A stretch of 64,000 nt of DNA from Streptomyces fradiae ATCC 10745 = DSM 40063 (GCF_008704425.1 NZ_CP023696.1:1040501-1104500), one strand, 5' to 3'; shown: positions 16,603 through 25,691, numbered from the stretch's first letter. The notes: generated by a model from the sequence alone, not told the origin. Numbers and translations are program-made.

Positions 16603-17448
16603 TCAGAGCAGCTCGGCGCGGGGGCCGTCCGGCTGGTCCAGGCGGCGCTCCAGCACGGAGCGCGACACGTCCGACGCCTCGGTCTCGGTCAGGCGGCGGT
16701 AGCCGTCCTCCGTGATCACCGTGACGATCGGGTAGATCCGGCGCGCCACGTCCGGGCCGCCCGTCGCCGAGTCGTCGTCCGCCGCGTCGTACAGCGCCTG
16801 CACCACCAGCGTCACGGCCTGCCGCTCGGACAGGTCCTCGCGGTAGAGCTTCTTCATCGAGCCGCGCGCGAACAGGGACCCCGAGCCGGTCGCCGCGTAC
16901 CCGTGCTCCTCGGAGCGGCCGCCGGTGACGTCGTACGAGAAGATGCGGCCCTTCTGGCGGTCCACGTCCCAGCCGGCGAAGAGCGGCACCACGGCGAGGC
17001 CCTGCATGGCCATGCCCAGATTGCCGCGGATCATGGTGGAGAGCCGGTTCGCCTTGCCCTCCAGGGACAGCTGCGTCCCCTCGACCTTCTCGAAGTGCTC
17101 CAGCTCCAGCTGGAACAGCCTGACCATCTCCACCGCCAGGCCGGCCGTGCCGGCGATGCCGACGGCCGAGTACTCGTCGGCCGGGAAGACCTTCTCGATG
17201 TCGCGCTGCGCGATCATGTTGCCCATGGTGGCCCGCCGGTCGCCGGCGAGGACCACGCCCCCCGGGAACGAGGCGGCGACGATCGTCGTGCCGTGCGGCA
17301 CCTCGATCGCCCCCTGCACGGGGGGCAGCGTCCGGCGCCCGGGGAGCAGCTCCGGCGAGTGCTCGGCGAGGAAGTCCATGAAGGAAGAGGACCCGGGCGT
17401 CAGGAAGGCAGCTGGTAGACGCCCGGTGCTACGAGTGTTGGCTTCCAC
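16603..17448 (-). CDS. prcB: 20S proteasome beta subunit (catalytic)
   Basis: Provides the proteolytic sites of the 20S proteasome. The GTG at 17448 gives [15 protein letters not shown], matching Streptomyces PrcB, with GGAAGGAAA a few bases upstream. A 53-residue propeptide is removed at Gly53-Thr54 ([11 protein letters not shown]) to expose the N-terminal threonine nucleophile. [11 protein letters not shown] and the Lys-bearing segment follow as in the family. The reading frame is open upstream to 17535, but that would overlap the endonuclease gene more deeply and adds no conserved residues. The first 49 bases overlap the 3' end of the endonuclease VII-like gene in another frame, implying coupled translation. 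Confidence 0.95.
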   Translation of the reverse strand: MEANTRSTGRLPAAFLTPGSSSFMDFLAEHSPELLPGRRTLPPVQGAIEVPHGTTIVAASFPGGVVLAGDRRATMGNMIAQRDIEKVFPADEYSAVGIAGTAGLAVEMVRLFQLELEHFEKVEGTQLSLEGKANRLSTMIRGNLGMAMQGLAVVPLFAGWDVDRQKGRIFSYDVTGGRSEEHGYAATGSGSLFARGSMKKLYREDLSERQAVTLVVQALYDAADDDSATGGPDVARRIYPIVTVITEDGYRRLTETEASDVSRSVLERRLDQPDGPRAELL

Positions 17449-17996
17449 GAGTTTCCTTCCACGTAATCGGCCGCCCGCCTCATGGCGGCCGGTCGGTCCT
17501 TGAGCTGCCCCAGCGCCGCGTAGCAGCTGAAGCACAGCACGCCACGGACCCTACCTGTCTCGTGGCAATGATCTACATGCTCGGGTCGAGGGGACAAGCA
17601 GATCACGCAGACTCCGCCCTGCGCCTCGATCATCGCGTCCCGCTCGGCCTCGGTGATGCCGCACTTGCGCTGGAAGCAGCTTTCGCGGTGCCTGCGGGCA
17701 CGGCAGTCACGGCAGTGGCTCGCCCATCCGTCGGAGGAGCCTTTGTCGTGCACCCACTCCGAGTGCGGCTTCACCTCGGCACACTTCGGGCAGCGCTCGC
17801 TCCCCCGGGGAACGGGAACCCTTGCCCGAACGGTCAGCCCCCCGGCTTCCTGGCGCCGCCGGTAGTGCTCGGCCTGGCAGGCGCGGCAGTGCTCCTGAAG
17901 TCCGTCGCGCATGGACCTGTTGTCCGCGAAGGCCGCCCGCGGCTTCGATGCACCGCACCGCGAGCAGCGCTTCGCTTCCTCCGCCTGCTCTGCCAC
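17400..17996 (-). CDS. Endonuclease VII-like zinc protein inside the pup-proteasome operon
   Basis: Belongs to the recombination endonuclease VII family, the prototype of which (phage T4 gp49) cuts branched DNA such as Holliday junctions. The C-terminal half holds the core: [18 protein letters not shown] followed by [18 protein letters not shown], giving two Cys pairs around the His-Asp-His metal site. The N-terminal half has two repeated zinc knuckles, Cys11/14/37/40 and Cys69/72/95/98, each about 30 residues. The 198-residue product lies between pup (54 bases upstream) and prcB (49-base overlap). Key residues look intact, so nuclease activity is plausible. Base use is slightly less GC-extreme than its neighbours, which may reflect past acquisition. 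Its cellular role is not known to me. Confidence 0.88.
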   Translation of the reverse strand: MAEQAEEAKRCSRCGASKPRAAFADNRSMRDGLQEHCRACQAEHYRRRQEAGGLTVRARVPVPRGSERCPKCAEVKPHSEWVHDKGSSDGWASHCRDCRARRHRESCFQRKCGITEAERDAMIEAQGGVCVICLSPRPEHVDHCHETGRVRGVLCFSCYAALGQLKDRPAAMRRAADYVEGNSWKPTLVAPGVYQLPS

Positions 17997-18050
17997 CGTC
18001 CCCCCGAGTCAGCTCACCTTCGCTTCAAAGAAGGCTGAGCCATCAAGCCT

Positions 18051-18269
18051 TTACTCTCCACCCTTTTGCACGAATGACCGCACGAAATCCTCGGCATTCT
18101 CCTCAAGGACGTCGTCGATCTCGTCCAGGACGGAGTCCACGTCGTCGCTCAGCTTCTCGTGGCGCTCCTTGAGGTCCTCCGAGGCCTGCGCCTCGGGCGC
18201 CTGGTCCTCGACCTCCTCGGTGGAACGCGTGGCCTTCTGCTGGCCGCCGCCGGTGTCCTTGGTCGCCAT
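18051..18269 (-). CDS. pup: Prokaryotic ubiquitin-like protein Pup
   Basis: Small disordered tag that PafA links to lysines on target proteins and that the Arc/Mpa coiled coil recognises. The 72-residue product (MATKDTGGGQQKATRSTEEV...) has the conserved LSDDVDSVLDEIDDVLEENAEDFVRSFVQKGG core that folds on Mpa. It ends in Gly-Gly-Glu, read directly from the DNA as GGT GGA GAG TAA. Because the last residue is already Glu, Dop is not needed to deamidate it before ligation, unlike GGQ-ending Pup. The ATG at 18269 is used; an upstream in-frame TTG at 18314 would add a non-conserved leader. It is downstream of dop and upstream of the endonuclease gene. Confidence 0.97.
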   Translation of the reverse strand: MATKDTGGGQQKATRSTEEVEDQAPEAQASEDLKERHEKLSDDVDSVLDEIDDVLEENAEDFVRSFVQKGGE

Positions 18270-18317
18270 GTCCCTCACCCCGCTCGGAATTGCCCGCTTG
18301 GTCAGGTGTCTCAAGAT

Positions 18318-18327
18318 CTGACCCTAC
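18318..18327 (-). promoter_or_regulatory. Candidate pup promoter -10 element
   Basis: The minus strand reads GTAGGGTCAG, containing TAGGGT (18321-18326), a match to the streptomycete -10 pattern TAGRRT, 52 bases before the pup ATG. The identical 10-mer lies in the arc promoter (22005-22014). No good -35 is visible at the usual distance. Confidence 0.4.
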
Positions 18328-18412
18328 AAGCCCGGTCTGACATCGGCCCTGTCTTTCTCGACGTCCGGGGGCCACTTCCATGATTCCCCGAGGCGGCCCC
18401 CCTTAGCCCTGA

Positions 18413-19924
18413 TCAGCCACCCGAAAGCACCCGGACCAGCTCCTCGGCCGTGCGGCACCGGTCCAGCAGGTCCTTGACGTGGGCGCGGGTGCCCCGCAGC
18501 GGCTCCAGCGTGGGGACCCGCTGGAGGGAGTCGCGGCCCGGCAGGTCGAAGATCACGCTGTCCCAGGAGGCCGCGGCGACGTCGTCCGCGTACTGCTCCA
18601 GGCAGCGGCCCCGGAAGTAGGCCCTGGTGTCCTCGGGAGGCTGCTTCTCGGCCCTGACGACCTCCTCCTCGTCCAGCAGCCGCCGCATCCGCCCGCGGGC
18701 CGCCAGACGGTTGTACAGGCCCTTGTCGGGGCGTACGTCGGCGTACTGGAGGTCCACGAGGTGGAGCCGCGCGGAGTCCCAGTCGAGGCCGTCGCGGCGC
18801 CGGTAGCCCTCCATGACCTCCAGCTTCGCCACCCAGTCCAGCTCGCCGGCGAGGCTCATCGGGTCGTTCTCCAGCCGCCCCAGGGTGTCCTCCCAACGGG
18901 TGAGGACGTCCGCGGTCTGCTCGTCCGCGTCGGCGCCGAAGCGGTTCTCCACGTACTTGCGGGCCAGCTCGCAGTACTCCATCTGGAGCTGCACCGCGGT
19001 GAGCGTCCGGCCGCTGCGCAGGGTGATCAGGCGCTGGAGCGTCGGGTCGTGGGAGACCTGGTGGAGGGTGCGGACCGGCTGGTCGACGGCGAGGTCGACG
19101 GTGATGAAGCCGTCCTCGATCATCGACAGGACCAGCGCGGTCGTCCCGAGCTTGAGGTAGGTGGAGATCTCGGAGAGGTTGGCGTCGCCGATGATCACAT
19201 GGAGGCGGCGGTACTTCTCGGCGTCGGCGTGCGGCTCGTCCCGTGTGTTGATGATGGGCCGTTTGAGTGTCGTCTCCAGTCCGACCTCGACCTCGAAGTA
19301 GTCCGCGCGCTGGCTGATCTGGAAGCCGTGCTCCTGGCCGTCCTGGCCGATGCCGACGCGTCCGGCGCCGGTGACGACCTGGCGGGAGACGAAGAAGGGC
19401 GTCAGGTGGCGCACGATGTCCGAGAAGGGGGTCTCCCGCTTCATCAGGTAGTTCTCGTGCGTGCCGTAGGAGGCGCCCTTGTTGTCGGTGTTGTTCTTGT
19501 AGAGGTGGATCGGCTGGGCGCCGGGGAGCTGGGCGGCCCGTTCGGCGGCCTCCGCCATGATCCGCTCGCCGGCCTTGTCCCAGAGGACGGCGTCGCGGGG
19601 GTTGGTGACCTCGGGGGCGCTGTACTCGGGGTGGGCGTGGTCCACGTAGAGCCGGGCGCCGTTGGTCAGGATGACGTTGGCGAGGCCGATGTCCTCGTCG
19701 GTGAGCTGGCTGGAGTCCGCGACCTCGCGGGCGAGGTCGAAGCCGCGGGCGTCCCGCAGCGGGTTCTCCTCCTCGAAGTCCCAGCGGGCGCGGCGCGCCC
19801 GGTGCATCGCCGCCGCGTACGCGTTGACGATCTGGGACGAGGTGAGCATGGCATTGGCGTTCGGGTGGCCGGGGACGGAGATCCCGTACTCCGTCTCGAT
19901 GCCCATTACTCGCCGTACGGTCAT
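18413..19924 (-). CDS. dop: Depupylase Dop
   Basis: Removes Pup from proteins by cleaving the isopeptide bond, allowing Pup recycling; in GGQ organisms it also deamidates Pup. It is the paralogue of PafA. The start [19 protein letters not shown] gives the metal ligand Glu10 and [15 protein letters not shown] gives Asp95, the catalytic aspartate position in this family. It differs from PafA by the longer segment at residues about 40-80 (the Dop loop region). [18 protein letters not shown] and [20 protein letters not shown] match the ATP site. At 503 residues it is full length. It lies 278 bases downstream of arc, with a terminator in between (20123-20190), and 143 bases upstream of pup. Confidence 0.97.
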   Translation of the reverse strand: MTVRRVMGIETEYGISVPGHPNANAMLTSSQIVNAYAAAMHRARRARWDFEEENPLRDARGFDLAREVADSSQLTDEDIGLANVILTNGARLYVDHAHPEYSAPEVTNPRDAVLWDKAGERIMAEAAERAAQLPGAQPIHLYKNNTDNKGASYGTHENYLMKRETPFSDIVRHLTPFFVSRQVVTGAGRVGIGQDGQEHGFQISQRADYFEVEVGLETTLKRPIINTRDEPHADAEKYRRLHVIIGDANLSEISTYLKLGTTALVLSMIEDGFITVDLAVDQPVRTLHQVSHDPTLQRLITLRSGRTLTAVQLQMEYCELARKYVENRFGADADEQTADVLTRWEDTLGRLENDPMSLAGELDWVAKLEVMEGYRRRDGLDWDSARLHLVDLQYADVRPDKGLYNRLAARGRMRRLLDEEEVVRAEKQPPEDTRAYFRGRCLEQYADDVAAASWDSVIFDLPGRDSLQRVPTLEPLRGTRAHVKDLLDRCRTAEELVRVLSGG

Positions 19925-20122
19925 GCGGCCCTCCTTGCCCGGCGGCGCCCCCGCGCGGGAGCGGCGCCCGAGTACCGGTTCTCCGATGCGTGTGCGGTGC
20001 CCGACCCCGCACTGCGCGAATCGGCGGTACGGATGAGCCTAGAGCGCCTTCGCGCCCGGGGGGAGATCAATTGCGTCATTGCTCGCGTGTGGTCCGTGTC
20101 CGGTCCGCCCCGTGGAACGCGT

Positions 20123-20190
20123 CCGGCTGCGGACGCCCTCCCCCTTTCGGGCCCTCGCCCTTTCGGGGGTCCGGGGGCGTCCGCAGCCGG
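20123..20190. terminator. Terminator of arc/mpa
   Basis: Perfect 16-base arms (20123-20138 and 20175-20190) flank a 36-base loop, just beyond the arc stop codon. It makes independent transcription of dop likely; the dop promoter would lie in 19925-20120, where I see no clear motif. Confidence 0.7.
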
Positions 20191-20202
20191 TTCCGCGCAC
20201 CG

Positions 20203-21969
20203 CTACAGGTACTGGCCGGTATTCGCGACGGTGTCGATGGAGCGGCCGGTGTCCGCGCCCTGCTTTCCGGTGACGAGGGTGCGGATGAAGACGATCCGCT
20301 CGCCCTTCTTTCCGGAGATGCGGGCCCAGTCGTCCGGGTTGGTGGTGTTGGGCAGGTCCTCGTTCTCCTTGAACTCGTCCACGCACGCCTGGAGGAGGTG
20401 GGAGACGCGGATGCCCTTCTGGTTCTGGTCGAGATAGGCCTTGATGGCCATCTTCTTCGCCCGGTCGACGATGTTCTGGATCATCGCGCCGGAATTGAAG
20501 TCCTTGAAGTACAGGACTTCCTTGTCGCCGTTGGCGTAGGTGACCTCGAGGAACCGGTTCTCCTCGGATTCCGCGTACATCTGCTCCACGACCGACTGGA
20601 TCATGGCCTGTGCCGCGGCGTCCTTGGAGTGGCTGTGCTCGGCGAGGTCGTCCGCGTGGAGCGGCAGGGACGGCGTGAGGTACTTGGCGAAGATGTCCTT
20701 GGCGGCCTCGGCGTCCGGGCGCTCGATCTTGATCTTCACATCGAGGCGGCCGGGGCGCAGGATCGCCGGGTCGATCATGTCCTCGCGGTTGGAGGCGCCG
20801 ATCACGATGACGTTCTCGAGGCCCTCGACGCCGTCGATCTCGGCGAGGAGCTGCGGGACGATCGTGTTCTCGACGTCCGAGCTGACGCCGGAGCCGCGGG
20901 TGCGGAAGAGGGACTCCATCTCGTCGAAGAAGACGATGACGGGCGTGCCCTCCGAGGCCTTCTCGCGGGCCCGCTGGAAGACCAGGCGGATGTGCCGCTC
21001 GGTCTCGCCGACGTACTTGTTGAGCAGCTCGGGGCCCTTGATGTTGAGGAAGTAGCTCTTGCCGGCGGGCTGCCCCGTGACCTCGGCGACCTTCTTCGCG
21101 AGGGAGTTCGCGACCGCCTTGGCGATGAGCGTCTTGCCGCAGCCGGGCGGGCCGTACAGCAGGATGCCCTTCGGGGGCCGGAGCTCGTGCTCCTTGAAGA
21201 GGTCCGGGTACAGGTACGGGAGCTCGACCGCGTCGCGGATCAGCTCGATCTGGTTGCCCAGGCCGCCGATCTTGTCGTAGTCGACGTCCGGGACCTCCTC
21301 GAGGACGAGCTCCTCGACCTCGCTCTTGGGGATGACCTCGTACACGTAGCCCGAGCGGGGTTCGAGCAGGAGGGCGTCGCCGGGCCGGATGGTGACGTCC
21401 AGCAGGGGCTCGGCGAGCCGTACGACCCGTTCCTCGTCGGTGTGGCCGATGACCAGGGCGCGCTCGCCGTCCTCGAGGATCTCCTTGAGGGTGACGATGT
21501 CCCCGGCGCGCTCGAACTCCATGGCCTCGACCACGTTGAGCGCTTCGTTGAGCATGACCTCCTGGCCCCGCCGGAGCTCGTCGGGCTCCACGCTGGGGCT
21601 CACGTTCACCCGGAGCTTGCGGCCCCCGGTGAAGATGTCGCACGTGCCGTCCTCGTTGGCCTGCAGGAACACTCCGAAGCCGGCCGGCGGCTGCGCCAGG
21701 CGGTCGACCTCCTCCTTGAGTGCCACGATCTGGTCGCGGGCCTCACGGAGCGTGTTGGCGAGCCGCTCGTTCTGCGCGGACACGCCGGCCAGGTTGGTCT
21801 GCAGCTCGACGATCCGCTCCTCGAGAATCCTCGTGTGGCGCGGAGAGTCGGCGAGCTTGCGTCGCAGGACGGCGATTTCCTGCTCGAGATAGGCAACCTG
21901 GCCGGCGGGGTCCTCAGACCCCCGCCCCGGCCGGATGCCGCGGTTGATGTCGTCGTCGTGGGCTGCCAC
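20203..21969 (-). CDS. arc: Proteasomal AAA ATPase Arc/Mpa
   Basis: Hexameric ATPase that binds Pup, unfolds the tagged protein and feeds it to the 20S proteasome. Layout from the GTG at 21969: N-terminal coiled coil (residues about 23-90) that captures Pup, two OB-fold domains (about 95-230), AAA domain with Walker A GPPGCGKT (273-280), Walker B FFDEMES and sensor regions, then a C-terminus ending GQYL. That final Gln-Tyr-Leu is the gate-docking motif for PrcA. The start [17 protein letters not shown] matches other Streptomyces Arc proteins, with GGAGGAGGTGAGG upstream. The in-frame ATG at 21987 is too close to that site. It is the first gene of the minus-strand proteasome block, with a likely promoter at 22008-22035. 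Also called mpa in mycobacteria. Confidence 0.97.
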   Translation of the reverse strand: MAAHDDDINRGIRPGRGSEDPAGQVAYLEQEIAVLRRKLADSPRHTRILEERIVELQTNLAGVSAQNERLANTLREARDQIVALKEEVDRLAQPPAGFGVFLQANEDGTCDIFTGGRKLRVNVSPSVEPDELRRGQEVMLNEALNVVEAMEFERAGDIVTLKEILEDGERALVIGHTDEERVVRLAEPLLDVTIRPGDALLLEPRSGYVYEVIPKSEVEELVLEEVPDVDYDKIGGLGNQIELIRDAVELPYLYPDLFKEHELRPPKGILLYGPPGCGKTLIAKAVANSLAKKVAEVTGQPAGKSYFLNIKGPELLNKYVGETERHIRLVFQRAREKASEGTPVIVFFDEMESLFRTRGSGVSSDVENTIVPQLLAEIDGVEGLENVIVIGASNREDMIDPAILRPGRLDVKIKIERPDAEAAKDIFAKYLTPSLPLHADDLAEHSHSKDAAAQAMIQSVVEQMYAESEENRFLEVTYANGDKEVLYFKDFNSGAMIQNIVDRAKKMAIKAYLDQNQKGIRVSHLLQACVDEFKENEDLPNTTNPDDWARISGKKGERIVFIRTLVTGKQGADTGRSIDTVANTGQYL

Positions 21970-22007
21970 GGTCCTCACCTCCTCCAAGGGGAGCTGGACG
22001 CTTCCTG

Positions 22008-22035
22008 ACCCTACCTGCGTGGGTGGTGATTGAAA
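22008..22035 (-). promoter_or_regulatory. Candidate arc promoter
   Basis: On the minus strand TTTCAA (22030-22035) is followed after 16 bases by TAGGGT (22008-22013), which fits the streptomycete -10 pattern TAGRRT. The predicted mRNA start is about 22001, giving a leader of roughly 32 bases. Confidence 0.45.
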
Positions 22036-22222
22036 CCCCTAGATCACAAAGACTCTCGGGAGGTGTCCGATCTTCACCCTTGCGCTCTCCCCCACGGGAA
22101 GGGAATACCCACCCTTCAACATCGGAAAGCGGCCGGTTGTATCGTCGTCAGTGGCCAACACCCGGCAGGGCGGGCCGGACTTACTTCTCGACGCTTCACC
22201 CGACGCAGGAACGGCAGGGCAT

Positions 22223-22534
22223 ATGACCGCGCAGCACGAGGCTCCCACCACGGCCGCCGGAGAGGCTCTGGAGGTCTGGATCGACCAGGACCTCTGCACC
22301 GGGGACGGCATCTGCGCCCAATACGCGCCCGAGGTGTTCGAGCTCGACATCGACGGACTCGCCTACGTCAAGAGCGCCGACGACGAACTGCTCCAGGACC
22401 CGGGCGCGACGACTCCGGTGCCGCTGCCGCTCCTTCAGGACGTGGTGGATTCGGCCAAGGAGTGCCCGGGGGACTGCATTCACGTACGACGGGTTTCGGA
22501 CAGGGTCGAGGTGTACGGGCCCGACGCCGAGTAG
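22223..22534 (+). CDS. Ferredoxin, probably [3Fe-4S]
   Basis: Small electron carrier. The 103-residue product has a Cys25-x5-Cys31 pair (CTGDGIC) and a C-terminal Cys81-Pro. The missing middle Cys of the CxxCxxC pattern points to a [3Fe-4S] cluster, as in ferredoxins that serve cytochromes P450. A fourth cysteine at position 85 (CPGDC) is unusual and could allow a different cluster state. Conserved APEVFELDIDG follows the first pair. I start at the ATG at 22223 rather than an in-frame ATG at 22151, because the upstream residues are not ferredoxin-like. It is transcribed away from arc and converges on the next gene, 7 bases away. No P450 or reductase gene is nearby, so its partner is unknown. 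Confidence 0.85.
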   Translation: MTAQHEAPTTAAGEALEVWIDQDLCTGDGICAQYAPEVFELDIDGLAYVKSADDELLQDPGATTPVPLPLLQDVVDSAKECPGDCIHVRRVSDRVEVYGPDAE

Positions 22535-22541
22535 CCGCCGG

Positions 22542-23135
22542 TCAGCGGTCGGTGGCCGGGGTGCGCAGGAACCTGCCGCCGGTCCACCGCCATTCGACGG
22601 TCTCGTGGGTGTCGGGGCAGCACCGGGGCACGTCGGGGGAGGTGTAGCCGAGCACGGTCGCCGTGACGACGCCGTCACGGATGGCGAGGTCGCCGATGGA
22701 GAGGGCGTCCGCGGGGTCGACGAGGGTCGCCACGACGCGGGCGCCCTTCGTCGTGTCCGCGCCGCCGTCGGCGTCGCTCCGGGCGCCGGTGAGGACGTAG
22801 AGGCCGTAGGGCGGGGTGCCGGAGCCGGCGCGGCAGTGCGCGGCGGCGACGGTCTCGGGGCGGCCGTCGCCGTCGAGGTCGCCGCTGGCGGTCCTGGGGA
22901 CGGCGGTGGGCACTCCGGCGCAGTCCAGCGGGTACGCGGCGGTGGCGGCGTCGGGGGCGGGGGCGCCGGGGGCGGGGGCCTGGCGGACCCCGGCGGCGGG
23001 GTTCGTGGCGGTGGCCGATCCGGGCTGGAGGAGGCCGGCGAGGGCGATGACCCCGGCCATGGCGGCGGCGGTCGCGAGCCAGTGCGTGGGGCGGGCGTGG
23101 GTGTGCGCGAGGTCCGGGAGGTCGGAGGGCTGCAC
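22542..23135 (-). CDS. Membrane-anchored or secreted protein with a DxDGDGxxE motif
   Basis: Unrecognised family. From the GTG at 23135 (AGGAGACA 9 bases upstream) the 197-residue product has a short cytoplasmic part rich in His and Pro, one hydrophobic helix (about residues 19-37, ATAAAMAGVIALAGLL), a Pro/Ala linker, and a beta-rich extracellular domain. The motif GDLDGDGRPETVAAAHC looks like the calcium-binding loops of FG-GAP/VCBS repeats. Four extracytoplasmic cysteines (in LDCAGV, AAHCRAG and RCCPD) may pair. It converges on the ferredoxin gene. A role in binding at the cell surface is possible but unproven. Confidence 0.7.
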   Translation of the reverse strand: MQPSDLPDLAHTHARPTHWLATAAAMAGVIALAGLLQPGSATATNPAAGVRQAPAPGAPAPDAATAAYPLDCAGVPTAVPRTASGDLDGDGRPETVAAAHCRAGSGTPPYGLYVLTGARSDADGGADTTKGARVVATLVDPADALSIGDLAIRDGVVTATVLGYTSPDVPRCCPDTHETVEWRWTGGRFLRTPATDR

Positions 23136-23289
23136 GCGGGCTGTCTCCTGTGGTCGTGCGGTGGCGGTGGGCTGCCGCCGGGGAGGGTGGCCAGCATCGT
23201 GCCACACGTCACAGGGGTGCGGTACCGGGGGGCTCTCATCGGGGCCGGGGGGTACGGGTGTCGGGCGCCGCGGGGGGCGAACGCGGCCG

Positions 23290-23335
23290 CGCCGCCGCGG
23301 AGTTTCCCGCGAGCCGGGGGAACTCCGCGGCGGCG
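23290..23335. terminator. Terminator of trmI
   Basis: Perfect 15-base arms (23290-23304 and 23321-23335) with a 16-base loop lie 21 bases beyond the trmI stop. Confidence 0.75.
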
Positions 23336-23355
23336 GCGCCGCGTTGCGGTGGGTG

Positions 23356-24243
23356 TCAGCCCTTGTTGGGGCCCTCGTAGTCCTCGCCGTAGGCGCCCTT
23401 GGCGGGGCGGCGGCGGCGCATGGGCGGCTCGACGCCGTCCGCGAGGCGCCGGGCGGTGACGAGGAAGCCGGTGTGGCCGATCATGCGGTGGTCGGGGCGG
23501 ACGGCGAGGCCCTCCACGTGCCAGTTGCGGATCATCGACTCCCAGGGCTGCGGCTCGGCATAGCAGCCGATCTCGCGGATGGACTCCACGGTCCGGGCGA
23601 GCTGGGTCGTCGTGGCGACGTAGCAGCAGAGGATGCCGCCGGGGACGAGGGCCTTGGAGACGGCCTCCAGGCACTCCCACGGGGCGAGCATGTCGAGGAT
23701 GACGCGGTCGACGTCGGTGTCCGACAGGTTGTCCTGGAGGTCGCCGACGGTGAGCTGCCAGGCGGGGTGGGGGCCGCCGAAGTAGCGCTCCACGTTGGCC
23801 TGGGCGATCTCCGCGAAGTCCGCGCGGCGCTCGTAGGAGTGGAGCATGCCGCTGTCGCCGATGGCGCGGAGCAGGAAGCTGCTCAGCGAGCCCGAGCCGA
23901 CGCCGGCCTCCACGACGCGGGCGCCGGGGAAGATGTCGGCGAAGGCGAGGATCTGGCCCGCGTCCTTCGGGTAGACGACTGCGGCCCCGCGGGGCATGGA
24001 CAGGACGTAGTCGGGGAGCAGGGGGCGCAGCGCGAGGTAGGCGACGTTTCCCGTGGTTCGGACAACACTGCCCTCGGGGGCGCCGATCAGCTCGTCGTGC
24101 GGGAAGGAACCCTTGTGGGTGTGGAAGTTCTTCCCGGCTTCGAGCGTGAACGTGTAGTGGCGTCCCTTGGGGTCGGTGAGCTGGACCTGGTCCCCGACCT
24201 TGAAGGGCCCGCGACGGCGGGCGGCACCGGTCGGTTCGGACAT
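23356..24243 (-). CDS. trmI: tRNA (adenine-58-N1)-methyltransferase TrmI
   Basis: Adds a methyl group from S-adenosylmethionine to adenine 58 in the T-loop of tRNAs, stabilising their fold. The N-terminal beta domain (GDQVQLTDPKGRHYTFTLEAG) is followed by a Rossmann methyltransferase domain with motif I VVEAGVGSGSLSSFLL and DVDRVILDMLAPWECL. The C-terminus is RRRRPAKGAYGEDYEG. At 295 residues it matches the tetrameric bacterial/archaeal enzyme (Rv2118c type), whose gene is also close to the mpa/pup genes in Mycobacterium. The ATG at 24243 gives MSEPTGAARRRG. There is no Shine-Dalgarno; TACCCT ends 6 bases before the ATG, so the mRNA is probably leaderless. Confidence 0.95.
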   Translation of the reverse strand: MSEPTGAARRRGPFKVGDQVQLTDPKGRHYTFTLEAGKNFHTHKGSFPHDELIGAPEGSVVRTTGNVAYLALRPLLPDYVLSMPRGAAVVYPKDAGQILAFADIFPGARVVEAGVGSGSLSSFLLRAIGDSGMLHSYERRADFAEIAQANVERYFGGPHPAWQLTVGDLQDNLSDTDVDRVILDMLAPWECLEAVSKALVPGGILCCYVATTTQLARTVESIREIGCYAEPQPWESMIRNWHVEGLAVRPDHRMIGHTGFLVTARRLADGVEPPMRRRRPAKGAYGEDYEGPNKG

Positions 24244-24325
24244 GTGACCAGGGTACCCGGCGGTGGCGCGGACCCCGACCACGGTGCCCCGGCGGGGGTG
24301 GGGCGCGCGGGGTGGTGGGACGGGG

Positions 24326-25573
24326 TCAGGGGCGGGTGGTGCCGGGGCGGGCCATGGCCTGGACGAAGGCCCGCTCGACGTCGGCCGTGGACAGCACCCC
24401 GTACACCTCGCCGGTGTCCTCGACGACGAGGTACTCGGTGGCGGGGGTCTCGCGGAGCCGTTCCAGGAGGTCCTCTCCGGTGAGGTCGGCCGGGACGCGC
24501 ATGCCGTCGGTGAGGTCCTGGGCGAGGCCGCCGACCGCGACCCAGGGGCGGCGGTGCTGGGGGACGCCCACGATGGCGGTCTCGCGGACCAGGGCGGTGG
24601 GCTCGCCCTGGCCGTCGACCACGACGAGGGCGCGGGCGCCCGCCTCGTTGGCCCGGCGCAGCGCCTCGGACAGGGGCGTCTCGGGTGGTACGGGGACGGC
24701 GCGGCGGGTGAGCGCGCGGGCTCCCAGCTCGGGCAGGCGCTCGCGGAGGCGGGCCATGCGCAGGCTGTTGCCCGCGCCGGTCCAGATGATCGCGGCGAGG
24801 ATGGCGGCGAGCAGCGCGTCCATGAGCGTGTCCATGCCGCTCAGGTCCGAGGAGTCGCCGAGGGCGCGGGTGTGGGTGAGCAGCGGCAGGCCGACCAGGA
24901 CGATCACGGCGAGGGCGCGGCCCGCCCAGGCGGCGGCGACGGTGCCGCTCATCGGGTTGCCGGTGATCTTCCAGACGACGGCGCGGAGCATGCGGCCGCC
25001 GTCCAGGGGGAGGCCGGGGAGGAAGTTGAAGACGGCGACGATCAGGTTGGAGATCGTCAGGCCCGCCAGGAGGACCGCGGGGACCGTGCCCGGCTCGACG
25101 GCGTACAGGGCGGCGTAGAAGACGCCGGCGAGCACGAGGGACAGGAGCGGGCCGACGAAGGCGAGGACGAACTCGCGGCCGGGGGTCTCGGACTCCTTCT
25201 CGATCTCGGAGACGCCGCCGAAGAACTGGAGCTGGATGCGGCGGACCGGGAGCTTGAAGCGGAGCGCGGCGACCGTGTGGGCCAGCTCGTGGACGAGGAC
25301 CGAGGCGTAGAACGCGACGGCGAAGAAGAGGGAGACCAGGTAGCGGGCGGTGCCCAGCTCCGGCAGGACGCGGTCGAGCTGGCCGCCGAAGACCCAGGTG
25401 ATCAGGGCGGCGACCAGGAACCAGCTCGGGGCGACGTAGACGGGCACGCCGAAGATCCGGCCCATCAGCAGACCGCCGCCGGGCTCGCCTGGGCGGCGGC
25501 CGGGTCCCTCGCCCTTCCCGGCGGGCGCGGACCGCGGGCGCGTGCTCTCGCCGCTCTCGTCGTCCTGGTTCAC
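24326..25573 (-). CDS. Site-2-type M50 metalloprotease with CBS pair
   Basis: Membrane-embedded zinc protease, likely to cut substrates within the bilayer. Zinc motif HELAH at residues 95-99 lies in a transmembrane helix, and the third ligand is in NFLPGLPLDGGR (183-194). Six or so hydrophobic segments are followed by two CBS domains (about residues 275-410), which usually bind adenosyl compounds. The layout resembles Rip3 of M. tuberculosis (Rv2625c) and Bacillus SpoIVFB. The substrate is unknown; anti-sigma factors or sporulation proteins are possible. The start at 25573 gives an acidic, disordered leader. It lies 82 bases upstream of trmI and diverges from the RecB nuclease gene. Confidence 0.9.
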   Translation of the reverse strand: MNQDDESGESTRPRSAPAGKGEGPGRRPGEPGGGLLMGRIFGVPVYVAPSWFLVAALITWVFGGQLDRVLPELGTARYLVSLFFAVAFYASVLVHELAHTVAALRFKLPVRRIQLQFFGGVSEIEKESETPGREFVLAFVGPLLSLVLAGVFYAALYAVEPGTVPAVLLAGLTISNLIVAVFNFLPGLPLDGGRMLRAVVWKITGNPMSGTVAAAWAGRALAVIVLVGLPLLTHTRALGDSSDLSGMDTLMDALLAAILAAIIWTGAGNSLRMARLRERLPELGARALTRRAVPVPPETPLSEALRRANEAGARALVVVDGQGEPTALVRETAIVGVPQHRRPWVAVGGLAQDLTDGMRVPADLTGEDLLERLRETPATEYLVVEDTGEVYGVLSTADVERAFVQAMARPGTTRP

Positions 25574-25691
25574 GGGTTCCCTTCGGCGCGGGGGTGGGGC
25601 TGGGGTGTTCCCGCTCGATCATGCGGTGTGTGGTGGTCTGCCGTCGATGGTATGCCGACGGCTGTCGGTGGCGGGCCGTAGGGTCTGGGAC

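Noticed and set aside
16603..17535. Longer PrcB from 17535
   Set aside because: The extra 29 residues are a shadow of the endonuclease gene; the GTG at 17448 gives the known 53-residue propeptide.
17400..17996. Prophage remnant, because of the phage-type endonuclease
   Set aside because: No other phage gene, integrase or attachment repeat is near; the gene is embedded in the proteasome operon with coupled spacing.
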